From positions 1-32,279 of IMG/VR virus record IMGVR_UViG_3300022213_000022: a stretch of 32,279 nucleotides of DNA. One strand, given 5' to 3'. This DNA comes from a virus. Position numbers and translations under genes: made by a program. The notes below the pieces were generated by a model. It did no database searches. It worked only from the letters and a program-made list of their open reading frames with translations, and was not told the DNA's origin. Shown here piece after piece: positions 14,202 through 21,708 of this stretch; positions within the stretch are counted from its first letter, which is position 1, and each line of letters begins with the position of its first letter.

Positions 14202-14983
14202 TTCAACCCCTTATTCCGTCGTTCCAGGAAGTCCAGCGACACTTCCATCAGGTCGTAATCACCGTTCAGGACTTCATGCAGCATGATCACGCCGCGCCAG
14301 TGATGGTTCGCCTGCGGTCCTTTGTAGTCCTCGTCATGCAGATAGCAACTCCCGGCGATCAACGCCCGTCTGACATCTCCGGTCGACACGTACAGGTTCG
14401 CGTGCTTCAATCCCTGCTGGTGGCCCATCACAAAACTGTGGCCGACGTTCTTCAACCTTGTCTCCGGCATCCCGCCCCACGGATGACCCGTCATAGGGTT
14501 GTAGAAGTAATGCGCGAAGTGTACGTCATTGATGTTGACCGGCTCAAGGAAAGCATGAACCTCCCAGTCATATTTGTCAAGGTTAAAATCGTGGTAGCCG
14601 ATCGTATCCTCGAGGATGGCATCGGCTTGGATAGCACGGTCGATCCGGTTCTCGTGGTTGCCAAGACAAAACACCAGCCGCGGCTTGTACTGCTTGTGCT
14701 TGGTCTCGGCTTGGCGCTTGTTGTAATCGACGAGTGGCGCCATCAGCAAGTCCATCGCGTAATTGCCGGCATTGATATCAGCCCGGTAACGCCTGCCCTC
14801 GAAGCACTTCTTGCCCTTATCATAGGACGACAGGCTCGGCATGTCCCAGTGATCGCCGATATGCACCACCACGTCCGGGCGTTTGTCGACGATATACTTT
14901 CCGATCCACGTAAAGTGATCCATCCTCACACCGGGCTTTGCCTGTGTGTCGGGGATCAGTAGAATCTTGAGACGTTTCTTCAT
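14198..14983 (-). CDS. Calcineurin-like metallophosphoesterase
   Basis: 261 residues from the ATG at 14983, which overlaps the primase-helicase stop as ATGA. Metallophosphoesterase motifs: PDTQ (D12), HIGDHWD (D44), LGNHEN (N109-H110), and later His residues (HFAHYFY and GHQQGLKH) that could complete a two-metal site. Such phage enzymes sit next to primase-helicase and DUF3310 genes and may hydrolyse phosphodiesters or nucleotides during replication. The substrate cannot be read from sequence. Confidence 0.88.
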   Translation of the reverse strand: MKKRLKILLIPDTQAKPGVRMDHFTWIGKYIVDKRPDVVVHIGDHWDMPSLSSYDKGKKCFEGRRYRADINAGNYAMDLLMAPLVDYNKRQAETKHKQYKPRLVFCLGNHENRIDRAIQADAILEDTIGYHDFNLDKYDWEVHAFLEPVNINDVHFAHYFYNPMTGHPWGGMPETRLKNVGHSFVMGHQQGLKHANLYVSTGDVRRALIAGSCYLHDEDYKGPQANHHWRGVIMLHEVLNGDYDLMEVSLDFLERRNKGLK

Positions 14984-17061
14984 AACCAATCTTCCTCTTC
15001 TGCTGCGATCGCCGTCGTCAGCGAAACCTTGTTCCCTTTGTGCAGGAACAGCCACTGGTCCGTGACCAGCTTCTGTACTGCTCGTGAAATCTGTTGCTTG
15101 CGAGTGTCGCGCTTGCCCTTCTCAACTTCCGGCAGGGACGCCACTGCTGCCGATATTACCTCGTCCACTGCCATCGGCTCACCGCCTTTAAGCAATCGCC
15201 TGGCTACGGTCAGCGCGGTCTTGGGGTACAGCCCGGTCGGTTCGACCCGGTTCTTCATCGGCTGCTCTGGTGAGTCAACGTGCTCGATCACACAAGACGT
15301 GATCTCTTCACCGTCCGTGTCAATACCGAGCACCACGGTCCGCAGCTTGAACGACCACTGCCGGCCGTCGCTGCCATCCTTCATCTTGGTCACGGACGCG
15401 GTACGGAAATCACCGTTGCGCGTAATCTCGATCTCGGCGTCCGCCGCGGCCCGCAGTCCGGACCAGCCGCGCGCTCCACGGCTGGCGTCCTTACCGCTAT
15501 GGTGAATCAGCATGACCAGCGCGCCGGTCTTCTTGTGGATGAAGCGGCAGTGCTCTACCACCTTGCCTAAATCCTTGCCGGCGTTCTCGTCAGCACCCGG
15601 TATGGACGCGCTCAAGGTATCGATGACCACCAGATCGGCCTTGCCGAACGCAATGATGGCTTGCGCAACGCCGGCCACATCCTCCACATCCAGCAGGTTC
15701 GGCGTATCGCCTATCACGCCGAACTCGTTCAACTGGATATTATGCTGGACCGCATACGCACGAAGGCGCTGACGGAAGCCGCCGGCGCCTTCTGCACACA
15801 CGTACACCACTTGTCCGGGCACGGATCGATGCCCGCGCCACTCCAACCCGCGGCTGATCGCCGCGCACAGGTCCAATGCCAGGAAAGACTTGCCCGATCC
15901 GGACTGGCCGTACATCACCACCAGTTCTGCCTTGGGCAGTACCGACTTGATCAGCCACTCCATCGACACGTCGGACGCGAAGTCAGGCGCCGGGACTACC
16001 GTGAACTTGGGTCGTGTTGGATTCTCCGCGTTATCTGCGGATATTCCGACATGATTCTCCGCATCCAAGTTCTCAAACTCGTTCAATACCCGCTGCGCCT
16101 GCACTTCTTTCTGCTCGAGTGCGAGCTGGCACATTGCTTTGTAGGACGGGCGCTCGGTTATTGGTTTTTCTGCGTCATCTCCAGTATCTTGGTTACCGAA
16201 GAGATGAAGCCGGACAAGATCGAATGCGTTGTGCTGTCCGTGTGCAGGGTCTGTATTATGGTCTGAATGACCTTTAAGTCCTCCATCGTAAATTCGAAAA
16301 CCGTCTGGTCGGCTACCAAAGGTATAAGTCCACCTCTCTTCCGAGCTTCCAGAAACGTAGGGCAGCTTGAATCGATCGATAACATCAGGAATGCTAAAAG
16401 CGCGACAAAATTGTCCCACGATCCCCGGCTTCGTATCGGGAGCGGGAATATCGTCTCCGGCGATGTAGGCGGAGTCTCCTTGCAGTCGCTTGGGCCACTC
16501 TTTCCGGTCTGTCCAGTCATCGTATTCCTCCAATACCCCATCCACATCCACCCATTTTCCGTCCGTAACCTCGGACCAGAACTCGCCGCCTTTCCGCACC
16601 GAGGGCAAGAACATCATCTGTGCCGGCTTGTCCGACTCGCGCGCCAGCTTCTCGATGTCGCACATCGCCGCTACCTTACGGGTGACCGCACCGAACTCTT
16701 CAGCGGTCACCGGTCTCGACAGCGGAAACACGGCGCGCAGCCTGGGCTTCTCCGGCGTGTGCGATGCGGTCGTGTACAGGATATGCGCCACATCCTTGTA
16801 AGCGTCCCTGATCTCTTCCAAGTCCCACTCGTCGATCTCGTCATAGTCGAACGTAAGACAATGCCGGGCGACCAGGTTCTTGCCGTCCCGGTAGGCCGGC
16901 TCGAAGTGGGCCGGGCAATACCAGCCGGGCTTCGCCTTGTCCTGCGTCTTCATCGGCGCACGGGTTAGGAACTCCACGAATTTAGGCCAGGTTGTTTTGA
17001 CAACCTTGGTGATGGCGGCCAAGTTCTCCTTGGCGCCTAACGATATGACGATATCACGCAT
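14980..17061 (-). CDS. AEP-type primase fused to RepA/KaiC-like replicative helicase
   Basis: 693 residues. The N-terminal third looks like an archaeo-eukaryotic primase/PrimPol: FDYDEID with D72 and D74, then TASHTPEKPRLRAVFPLSRP (98-117). The C-terminal half has a P-loop ATPase of the RSF1010 RepA/KaiC type: Walker A GQSGSGKS (385-392), Walker B VVIDTLS (D481), LIHHSGKDASRGARG (518-532) and a helical C-terminus with a winged-helix-like end (KQQISRAVQKLVTDQWLFLHKG). It would prime and unwind DNA for the family A polymerase. The stop overlaps the metallophosphoesterase start, and the start overlaps the upstream gene by 8 bases. Confidence 0.92.
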   Translation of the reverse strand: MRDIVISLGAKENLAAITKVVKTTWPKFVEFLTRAPMKTQDKAKPGWYCPAHFEPAYRDGKNLVARHCLTFDYDEIDEWDLEEIRDAYKDVAHILYTTASHTPEKPRLRAVFPLSRPVTAEEFGAVTRKVAAMCDIEKLARESDKPAQMMFLPSVRKGGEFWSEVTDGKWVDVDGVLEEYDDWTDRKEWPKRLQGDSAYIAGDDIPAPDTKPGIVGQFCRAFSIPDVIDRFKLPYVSGSSEERWTYTFGSRPDGFRIYDGGLKGHSDHNTDPAHGQHNAFDLVRLHLFGNQDTGDDAEKPITERPSYKAMCQLALEQKEVQAQRVLNEFENLDAENHVGISADNAENPTRPKFTVVPAPDFASDVSMEWLIKSVLPKAELVVMYGQSGSGKSFLALDLCAAISRGLEWRGHRSVPGQVVYVCAEGAGGFRQRLRAYAVQHNIQLNEFGVIGDTPNLLDVEDVAGVAQAIIAFGKADLVVIDTLSASIPGADENAGKDLGKVVEHCRFIHKKTGALVMLIHHSGKDASRGARGWSGLRAAADAEIEITRNGDFRTASVTKMKDGSDGRQWSFKLRTVVLGIDTDGEEITSCVIEHVDSPEQPMKNRVEPTGLYPKTALTVARRLLKGGEPMAVDEVISAAVASLPEVEKGKRDTRKQQISRAVQKLVTDQWLFLHKGNKVSLTTAIAAEEEDWL

Positions 17062-17341
17062 TGTCGTCCTTGACGGCAGTCTCGTTTTCGAATTTATGCG
17101 TTACAGCAGAGTTGCCCGACTTCGGATATTTGCGGTAGTTCCCGTCTTTTGCGCCGGGGTCGATAGGGGTCAATTCTTTTAGCGTAGGATGGATGCTTTT
17201 ATCCCTCACCAGTGCATCCGTCGTGGGGGTAATCCAGCCCTTCTTGGACTTCTGATAATCCGGGTCGTTCGCTTTCAACCATGCCTCCGTTTTATCAACC
17301 AGTGCGCCTTGTGCCTTCCCTGTCACTTTTTTAACGCTCAT
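17054..17341 (-). CDS. Small basic hypothetical protein, first gene of the replication operon
   Basis: 95 residues, hydrophilic, Lys/Asp-rich, with no membrane span (GKAQGALVDKTEAWLKANDP, then KSKKGWITPTTDALVRDKS). No family recognised. GGAG lies 11 bases before the ATG. It overlaps the primase-helicase start by 8 bases and is the first gene after a 60-base non-coding gap, so it probably leads the replication operon. Confidence 0.65.
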   Translation of the reverse strand: MSVKKVTGKAQGALVDKTEAWLKANDPDYQKSKKGWITPTTDALVRDKSIHPTLKELTPIDPGAKDGNYRKYPKSGNSAVTHKFENETAVKDDNA

Positions 17342-17362
17342 GTGTATCGAATCTCCAACTTT

Positions 17363-17392
17363 TTAATAGAACCCCGGCAACGTAATGGGCAA
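17363..17392 (-). promoter_or_regulatory. Possible sigma70 promoter of the replication operon
   Basis: Minus-strand -35-like TTGCCC (17387-17392), 18-base spacer and -10-like TATTAA (17363-17368), about 20 bases before the 17341 gene's start. The -35 has only a partial match. The sequence AGGGGACACTTTT just upstream (17391-17403) recurs in the divergent control region at 28555-28567. Support is by position only. Confidence 0.3.
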
Positions 17393-17401
17393 AAGTGTCC
17401 C

Positions 17402-17653
17402 CTATACTGTACGTTTATCCAGTATTTCGCACAGTTGACGCCTACTCTTGACGTTCAGTTCCTTCATGATCCGCCGGATGGTCCATCCCAGCGCCTTCAG
17501 TTCCCTAGCCCTGCGCGCCCACCGTGGCTCAGGCGGACGCACGGTGACCCGTACCAGTCGCCAGGCGAGCGGCTGACCTTCGGGCCATGTGACGACCAGC
17601 TTCGTTTCTGGGGCTTCTGGGGCGGTCAGGGGCGTTTTGTCAGTCTTTTCCAC
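17402..17653 (-). CDS. Small HTH-containing protein
   Basis: 83 residues starting at a GTG with GGAGG six bases upstream. The N-terminal half is Pro/Glu/Thr-rich. The C-terminal 35 residues (ARELKALGWTIRRIMKELNV then KSRRQLCEIL) have the length and hydrophobic spacing of a helix-turn-helix, as in resolvase-type or small phage DNA-binding proteins. It could regulate this operon, but that is inferred. Its 5' end overlaps the 3' end of the short zinc-ribbon gene. Confidence 0.6.
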   Translation of the reverse strand: MEKTDKTPLTAPEAPETKLVVTWPEGQPLAWRLVRVTVRPPEPRWARRARELKALGWTIRRIMKELNVKSRRQLCEILDKRTV

Positions 17654-17781
17654 AGCGATCCTCCATGATACTTGCGGAAACCTTTTTCGATCCAGCAGAA
17701 GTTACACCAGATCGTGTTATCGGGCGGGATGTACCAGCCAGCACAAAGCTGGCCGCAGCGGTGGCAGGTGGGTTGGTTCAC
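17626..17781 (-). CDS. Short zinc-ribbon protein (GTG start)
   Basis: Read directly on the minus strand: 51 residues beginning MNQPTCHRCGQLCAGWY, then WCNFCW, giving two CxxC pairs (residues 6/9 and 26/29) about 20 apart, a zinc-ribbon pattern. The tail is basic (KGFRKYHGGSLWKRLTKRP). It sits between the 17785 stop (three bases gap) and the 17653 start, with a 28-base overlap. The start GTG has no strong Shine-Dalgarno, so the call rests on the Cys pattern and gene packing. Confidence 0.5.
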   Translation of the reverse strand: MNQPTCHRCGQLCAGWYIPPDNTIWCNFCWIEKGFRKYHGGSLWKRLTKRP

Positions 17782-17784
17782 TGC

Positions 17785-17976
17785 TTACTTGGTCCCGAGC
17801 TGATCCTCATCAGTAACCGGAAATACTCGCGTATCCTCGGTCGGGTTCCAGTAGGTCATTCCGCATTCACAGACTTGCATTCCCGGTCTGTCAGACCAGA
17901 CCCAGATATGGGCACCAGACCATGATCGCCAACAATTCGTGTCCGTGTTTCCATAGGTTCCGTAGTAACCGATCAT
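17785..17976 (-). CDS. Small Trp/Cys-rich hypothetical protein
   Basis: 63 residues, rich in Trp, Tyr and Gly, with CWRSWSG, then VCECGMTYW (a CxC pair) and an acidic end. Overlaps the upstream gene as ATGA. No family recognised; it may be a small metal-binding protein. The reading frame next to it (17891-18091) is a shadow. Confidence 0.55.
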   Translation of the reverse strand: MIGYYGTYGNTDTNCWRSWSGAHIWVWSDRPGMQVCECGMTYWNPTEDTRVFPVTDEDQLGTK

Positions 17977-18173
17977 TGCCTATTACCGACACGCGCTCTG
18001 TATCTCGCCAATTCGCCATCGACAATAACTGCCCGCAGCCAATGGTCCCAAGATGGTTCCGATTGAGCGAACAGCCTCCTTCTCCAAGCAAGCCATCTTT
18101 CAGCTTGTGTCATTGAATCGTGAAAATTTTCACGTTCGCAACGCTCAATGAATTGTTCGATTAATTCTGTCAA
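17973..18173 (-). CDS. Small helical hypothetical protein
   Basis: 66 residues, charged and Trp-rich (MTELIEQFIERCERENFHDS, then AERWLAWRRRLFAQSEPSWDHW), probably alpha-helical. Overlaps the upstream gene by four bases (ATGA) and the downstream gene by four. Family unknown. Confidence 0.6.
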   Translation of the reverse strand: MTELIEQFIERCERENFHDSMTQAERWLAWRRRLFAQSEPSWDHWLRAVIVDGELARYRARVGNRQ

Positions 18174-18529
18174 GAGTCCTTCTCCGTCAGCGGTCGCGTT
18201 TTGACTTCGCCGCGAGCCTCACGAATCAGCTTGTCGCCAAGTGCGTCGGCCGCTTCGGATACGCCGAACCTGTCCGTGTTCTTTGTCGTCTCGGACAATA
18301 GTTTCATAGCCTCATCAATATGGCTGTCAATGAATGATTCGTGTCCGGGATAGCAGGCTTGCGGAATATGTGGCTGAAGGTTTATTAGGTGGTTGTGGGC
18401 CTTTTGCATTCGTTCCTGTAACTGCTCAATCTCGACTATTGCCTTATGCAGCGCCTCGGCCTCGCCATCGTGATTTCGTGACGCATGGGCTATGTCGGCA
18501 AGGTACTCAATCAAGTCACTCACGATCAT
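18170..18529 (-). CDS. Coiled-coil hypothetical protein
   Basis: 119 residues, helical, with a central heptad-like stretch (EAEALHKAIVEIEQLQERMQ) and His residues. Two starts are possible: the ATG at 18529, with GGAGG only two bases upstream, and a GTG at 18523, with the same GGAGG eight bases upstream (better spacing). Either overlaps the DHH gene's 3' end by 8-14 bases. No family recognised. Confidence 0.6.
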   Translation of the reverse strand: MIVSDLIEYLADIAHASRNHDGEAEALHKAIVEIEQLQERMQKAHNHLINLQPHIPQACYPGHESFIDSHIDEAMKLLSETTKNTDRFGVSEAADALGDKLIREARGEVKTRPLTEKDS

Positions 18530-19448
18530 TCCCTCCGTTCGGCAGTGCATCGAATTGTGCAAGCTGATCGAACGGAACCCGGAAGCCGCTGGCGTGTTTG
18601 TGCCCGCCGCCGCCGTATTGCTTGGCAATCTCGCCTACGTCAGCACCGTCGTCTCGGCTTCTGAGGCTGAATACGCGGCCCTCGGGCGTGTCCCAATAGC
18701 AACCGGCGAACGGGTATTCATCACCACAGAGCAAGTGGCCAGCATCGCTCGTTAGCGTGTAAGGTAGATTCGCCATTGGCACAACTTGCCCGCCTATCTT
18801 CATTGGTCGAGTGACGACCTGAACCAGTTCGGCAATATCCTTGTGGTGCTTGCGCTCGATTGCCGTACCTTCTTGCCGGAGAATGGTGTCGCCAAATTCA
18901 TCGAATGAATCGGCCAGTCTGTCCCATACCTCGAAGTCATACGGATAACTGAATATCGCCGCTTGAACCTGTCGCGTACCGGGAAGCTTGAATCGCCATA
19001 AGTCGCGGTCCTCGATGTGGTCGATCAGTTTTGGTCGCGGGTGGCCCGGATGGAAGTAATCCCATGTGATGCCCGCACCGCTACGCTCCATGTCGAACAG
19101 CGCATGAATAGCGTTCGGTGCGTTGCATTCTCTCGCCCATTGCCGCATGGCTGCGGGGTCGTATGCTCCATCAAGCGGCACCGGAAATCTCGCAAGATCG
19201 TCGGCGGCTGTTTTGTGGTGATCGAGGATCAGCACAGTTTCAGCGGTTTTCCCAATCTCATGGATTACATCGTACTTGTAGCTGAAATCGACCATGATCA
19301 CGTCACGGCCTTTGCAATCGGGTGGCGGCTCTTGGTGAACGCCGGGAAAGAACTCGACGGTTTCCTCGCCTAACGCTTTGCGAACAGCCCATGCGGAACC
19401 GAAGCCATCAGCGCAATTGCCGTGGTAAATACAAAGTATTGGTTTCAT
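18516..19448 (-). CDS. DHH-family phosphoesterase (nanoRNase / pAp phosphatase-like)
   Basis: 310 residues. DHH-family motifs: YHGNCADGFGSA (8-19; H9, D14), VDFS (53-56; D54), LDHHKT (75-80, the DHH triad) and IEDRDLW (145-151). The C-terminal DHHA1-type substrate-binding domain ends with GGGGHKHASG (279-288). The family hydrolyses short oligonucleotides, pAp or cyclic dinucleotides. For a phage it could recycle RNA fragments or degrade host-derived nucleotide signals; the choice cannot be made from sequence. The ATG has a GGAG about seven bases upstream (CGGAGAAATC). Confidence 0.92.
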   Translation of the reverse strand: MKPILCIYHGNCADGFGSAWAVRKALGEETVEFFPGVHQEPPPDCKGRDVIMVDFSYKYDVIHEIGKTAETVLILDHHKTAADDLARFPVPLDGAYDPAAMRQWARECNAPNAIHALFDMERSGAGITWDYFHPGHPRPKLIDHIEDRDLWRFKLPGTRQVQAAIFSYPYDFEVWDRLADSFDEFGDTILRQEGTAIERKHHKDIAELVQVVTRPMKIGGQVVPMANLPYTLTSDAGHLLCGDEYPFAGCYWDTPEGRVFSLRSRDDGADVGEIAKQYGGGGHKHASGFRVPFDQLAQFDALPNGGNDRE

Positions 19449-19469
19449 GATTTCTCCGTTAGTTTGTGA

Positions 19470-19787
19470 CTACCTGAGACACACGCCTTTAGCGATCCGG
19501 TTCTTGATCCGCGTCTTTGCGGCCTTCTCGGCGCGCCGCCTGTATTCAGCACGTTTCGCATTATCGCGGACCGTATCCAGCATATCCTGCGTTGCCGCGA
19601 GCTGTCCGCGCAGCCGTTCCTCTGGCGACTTCCCAGGGTAATAATTCGTGTCACCGCAGACCGTACAGTAAAAGGGCTTGTGGTCCCGTTGCCGCATCGC
19701 CACATGATCGTCCGACAGGTATATGACGTGCCCGCAGCCGATGACCCGGACCGCTGTTACGCCGACTTCATTTATTACGGTTGGCAT
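19470..19787 (-). CDS. Phage zinc-ribbon / coiled-coil protein, C-terminus short
   Basis: 105 residues. FYCTVCGDTNYY (one CxxC) is followed by a long basic coiled coil (EERLRGQLAATQDMLDTVRD, then EYRRRAEKAAKTRIKNRIAK) ending GVCLR. In related phage proteins that I recall, the coil ends with a second CPxC zinc knuckle and about 20 more residues (GVCPCC...); here the stop follows GVCLR, so the protein looks truncated. AGGAG lies six bases before the ATG. Function unknown; DNA- or protein-bridging is possible. Confidence 0.7.
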   Translation of the reverse strand: MPTVINEVGVTAVRVIGCGHVIYLSDDHVAMRQRDHKPFYCTVCGDTNYYPGKSPEERLRGQLAATQDMLDTVRDNAKRAEYRRRAEKAAKTRIKNRIAKGVCLR

Positions 19788-19909
19788 CTTTATCTCCTGT
19801 CTCTGTGTGGAACAAGGGCCGCCGGTTCACCACGTCGCGCTCCTCGGCTTCCCGGTCGTTACCGCGCTTCTACTGGCCCAATTCATTGTCATTTCCTTCT
19901 GTGGTCACG

Positions 19910-20155
19910 CTACGAAAACGTCCTGCGTTTCCAGTTGATAAACTTCTGCTTGACTCGAGTCAGCCAGCCCTTCTTACGTGGCACCGGATTACGGTTCAAT
20001 GCCTGGCGCAGTCCTACCTCGAACTTCTTCGAGCGTTTCTTGTTACTACGTTCAATCCGTTTGGCCAGCCGTTCCATGCGCTCGCGATGGACCTGCTGCG
20101 ATGCCGTTTCCAGATTCTCGGGCCTGTTTCTACTGCCGAACGGTTCTTGTTTCAT
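19910..20155 (-). CDS. Small basic protein
   Basis: 81 residues, very Arg/Lys-rich (ERMERLAKRIERSNKKRSKK, later NPVPRKKGWLTRVKQKFINW), probably helical and nucleic-acid- or membrane-surface-binding. The ATG at 20155 overlaps the upstream stop as ATGA. The 122 bases between this gene's end and the 19787 gene's start hold only a 19-codon frame that I do not call. Confidence 0.6.
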   Translation of the reverse strand: MKQEPFGSRNRPENLETASQQVHRERMERLAKRIERSNKKRSKKFEVGLRQALNRNPVPRKKGWLTRVKQKFINWKRRTFS

Positions 20156-20379
20156 TTCGGGCACTCCACAACGCGGTGAAAATAGTCCCGGCAAACCGAT
20201 TTCCGTGGCTCGGTCTGCGCGGAATATACCGTATAAGTTATAAAAAAGCTGCCGATTAGTAACGCAAGGGTTATTAAAAAGGCGATGAAACCTGGCGACA
20301 AACTTTGCGGACGCTGCCAACGGAAATCGAAGTAAGGCTTCAACGTTACAATCGGATCGTGGTCCCAAGGATTTTTCAT
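20152..20379 (-). CDS. Small membrane protein
   Basis: 75 residues: polar N-terminus (NPWDHDPIVTLKPYFDFRWQ), a single hydrophobic segment at about 30-50 (FIAFLITLALLIGSFFITYTV), and a periplasm-like tail with two Cys (SVCRDYFHRVVECPK). The ATG at 20379 overlaps the recombinase stop as ATGA. Unrecognised family. Confidence 0.6.
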   Translation of the reverse strand: MKNPWDHDPIVTLKPYFDFRWQRPQSLSPGFIAFLITLALLIGSFFITYTVYSAQTEPRKSVCRDYFHRVVECPK

Positions 20380-20966
20380 AACCCGAACTCCTTCTTCAAA
20401 TTGTAGACGGTCTGCCGACTGCACCCGTACCGATCGGCGATAGTGATTACCGACTCACCCAGCTCTAGGGCTAACTCTATTTCGGATTGGGTCTTATCGT
20501 CAAACATTTTCTTGTTGCCCAGCAGCTTGCCCTCGGCCTTGGCCCTGCTCAAGCCCGCTTTGATGCGCTCCTGGATCATGGATCGCTCGAACTCGGCGAA
20601 CACGCCGACCATGCTGAACATGGCCCGGCCGCTCGGTGTAGTGGTGTCCAGCGCCTGCTGGTGCAGATACAGACCCACGTTCGCAGCGTTTAGTTCATTC
20701 AGAATGGCGATCAGGTCGGCCAGCGACCGACCCAGCCGGTCGACAGCCCATGCCGCCACCATATCGAACTCGCCGCGCACGGCAGCTTTGAGCATTTTGT
20801 CTAGTGCGGGTCGCTTGTCCCTGCCCTTGGCGCCGGAGATACCGTGATCTTCGAAAACGGCGGTGATCTGCCAACCGCGCTGTACACACACGTTTTTCAG
20901 TTCGCGTGCCTGGTTGGCCGTGTTCTGTTCGTTGGTACTGACCCGGAGATAAAGGGCGACTCTCAT
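20376..20966 (-). CDS. Serine recombinase (resolvase/invertase type)
   Basis: 196 residues. Catalytic domain: YLRVSTNEQ with nucleophile S10, arginine-bearing AVDRLGRS (74-81), MFSMVGVFAEFERSM with the E-helix start, and QERIKAGLSRAKAEG. A C-terminal helix-turn-helix (SVITIADRYGCSRQTVYNLK) matches Hin/gamma-delta-type DNA-binding domains. The length fits simple resolvases/invertases, not large phage integrases. It may resolve genome multimers or invert a segment; no paired recombination sites could be identified by eye. GTCTAGTG occurs in its coding sequence at 20799. The start overlap (ATGA) puts it in the small-protein operon. Confidence 0.92.
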   Translation of the reverse strand: MRVALYLRVSTNEQNTANQARELKNVCVQRGWQITAVFEDHGISGAKGRDKRPALDKMLKAAVRGEFDMVAAWAVDRLGRSLADLIAILNELNAANVGLYLHQQALDTTTPSGRAMFSMVGVFAEFERSMIQERIKAGLSRAKAEGKLLGNKKMFDDKTQSEIELALELGESVITIADRYGCSRQTVYNLKKEFGL

Positions 20967-21211
20967 GCCGCCCCTCCCATCCCTTTACCTGCTTTCCGCC
21001 CTCGTAGTTTCTCCGTCGTGTTATCCACGCCGATCCAGTACAAAGTCAAGGCACGCTCCAACGTCATACGGGTTGTCGCTGTCTTGCTATGCCCGCCTTT
21101 CCAGCGGATCGTGACAACCAGCTCGGATATGTCATCGACCCGGTTTTGAAGGTCCGTAATCATCTGTTGTGGTGTGTAATTACCGCTGATTATCAGGCTT
21201 TCTACTGTCAT
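20963..21211 (-). CDS. Small hypothetical protein
   Basis: 82 residues, mixed alpha/beta (MTVESLIISGNYTPQQMITD, then ISELVVTIRWKGGHSKTATT), basic C-terminus (TEKLRGRKAGKGMGG). The ATG at 21211 overlaps the upstream stop and the stop overlaps the recombinase start, both as ATGA. No family recognised; its tight link with the recombinase may reflect cofunction. Confidence 0.6.
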   Translation of the reverse strand: MTVESLIISGNYTPQQMITDLQNRVDDISELVVTIRWKGGHSKTATTRMTLERALTLYWIGVDNTTEKLRGRKAGKGMGGAA

Positions 21212-21360
21212 CGTCGGCACCACCATACCGCAAGTCCGATAGCCAATGCCGGCACGGCCCAGGTCAAGGCGAAAAGGTAGTACGACAGTTCCAGCAGCAG
21301 ACATACCATCATCGCCAGCAGAAAAAACGACCACCACAACAAAACGATGTTCAACTTCAT
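21208..21360 (-). CDS. Small hydrophobic membrane protein
   Basis: 50 residues, almost entirely hydrophobic (LNIVLLWWSFFLLAMMVCLL, then LFALTWAVPALAIGLAVWW), two spans. The ATG at 21360 shares a base with the stop of the next upstream gene (TGATG), a coupling signal. The family is unknown. It pairs with another tiny membrane protein immediately upstream (21360-21527). Confidence 0.55.
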   Translation of the reverse strand: MKLNIVLLWWSFFLLAMMVCLLLELSYYLFALTWAVPALAIGLAVWWCRR

Positions 21361-21527
21361 CAGAAGCGGCCCGCGATCCACGCCGCTGTCCAGTACAGTA
21401 AACCTATCCATAATAGCCCCGCAAACATTATCACAAAACAAAGGGAAAGAAACGACGTAAACCGCGTTCGCCGCGGTTCGGTGTACTCCCGAACAAGCCG
21501 GAAAATCTGTCTAGTGCGGATAGTCAT
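21360..21527 (-). CDS. Small membrane protein
   Basis: 55 residues, read directly: a basic N-terminus (MTIRTRQIFRLVREYTEPRR) and one long hydrophobic helix (FLSLCFVIMFAGLLWIGLLY) with a Trp-rich C-terminus. The start ATG lies in the 3' end of the upstream gene (17-base overlap). One GTCTAGTG element (21509-21516) falls in its coding sequence and supplies the upstream gene's stop. Confidence 0.55.
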   Translation of the reverse strand: MTIRTRQIFRLVREYTEPRRTRFTSFLSLCFVIMFAGLLWIGLLYWTAAWIAGRF

Positions 21528-21708
21528 TGGTGCTTTTTTCCTTGCCGTCTATCCATATCCGTTTGAGATAGTTCTTGTAAGACTCCGCCTCAACGTGGAC
21601 AGCGGCATAAGGGTTAGAAGTGCGAAGCAGCACCTGGCGCTTGCCGTAACGTTGCACACGCACAATGTAACGGGTGTCACCGTTGTTCAACGTCTCGGTG
21701 TAGATCAT
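21511..21708 (-). CDS. Small hypothetical protein with QVLLRTSNPYA motif
   Basis: 65 residues, beta-rich (MIYTETLNNGDTRYIVRVQR, then YGKRQVLLRTSNPYAAVHVE). It shares a GK-VL-R--NPYA pattern with the 21896-22219 protein (HGKVLARFKNPYA), suggesting a common ancestor or fold. ATG at 21708 forms an ATGA overlap. Ends with CAC TAG inside the repeated element. Function unknown. Confidence 0.55.
   Translation of the reverse strand: MIYTETLNNGDTRYIVRVQRYGKRQVLLRTSNPYAAVHVEAESYKNYLKRIWIDGKEKSTNDYPH

Noticed and set aside
14276-16968. Long plus-strand frames of 228, 201 and 233 codons
   Set aside because: They lie opposite the metallophosphoesterase and primase-helicase genes, which have clear motifs; no plus-strand operon fits here.
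17891-18091. Minus-strand frame of 66 codons
   Set aside because: It overlaps both 17785-17976 and 17973-18173, which join by ATGA, and has no RBS.
19788-19909. A 19-codon minus-strand frame starting after AAGGA
   Set aside because: Too short for support; composition is random and nothing else in the gap suggests a gene.
20376-20966. Integrase and attachment site for lysogeny
   Set aside because: The recombinase has the size and C-terminal HTH of resolvases/invertases rather than large serine integrases, and no att-like duplication was found.
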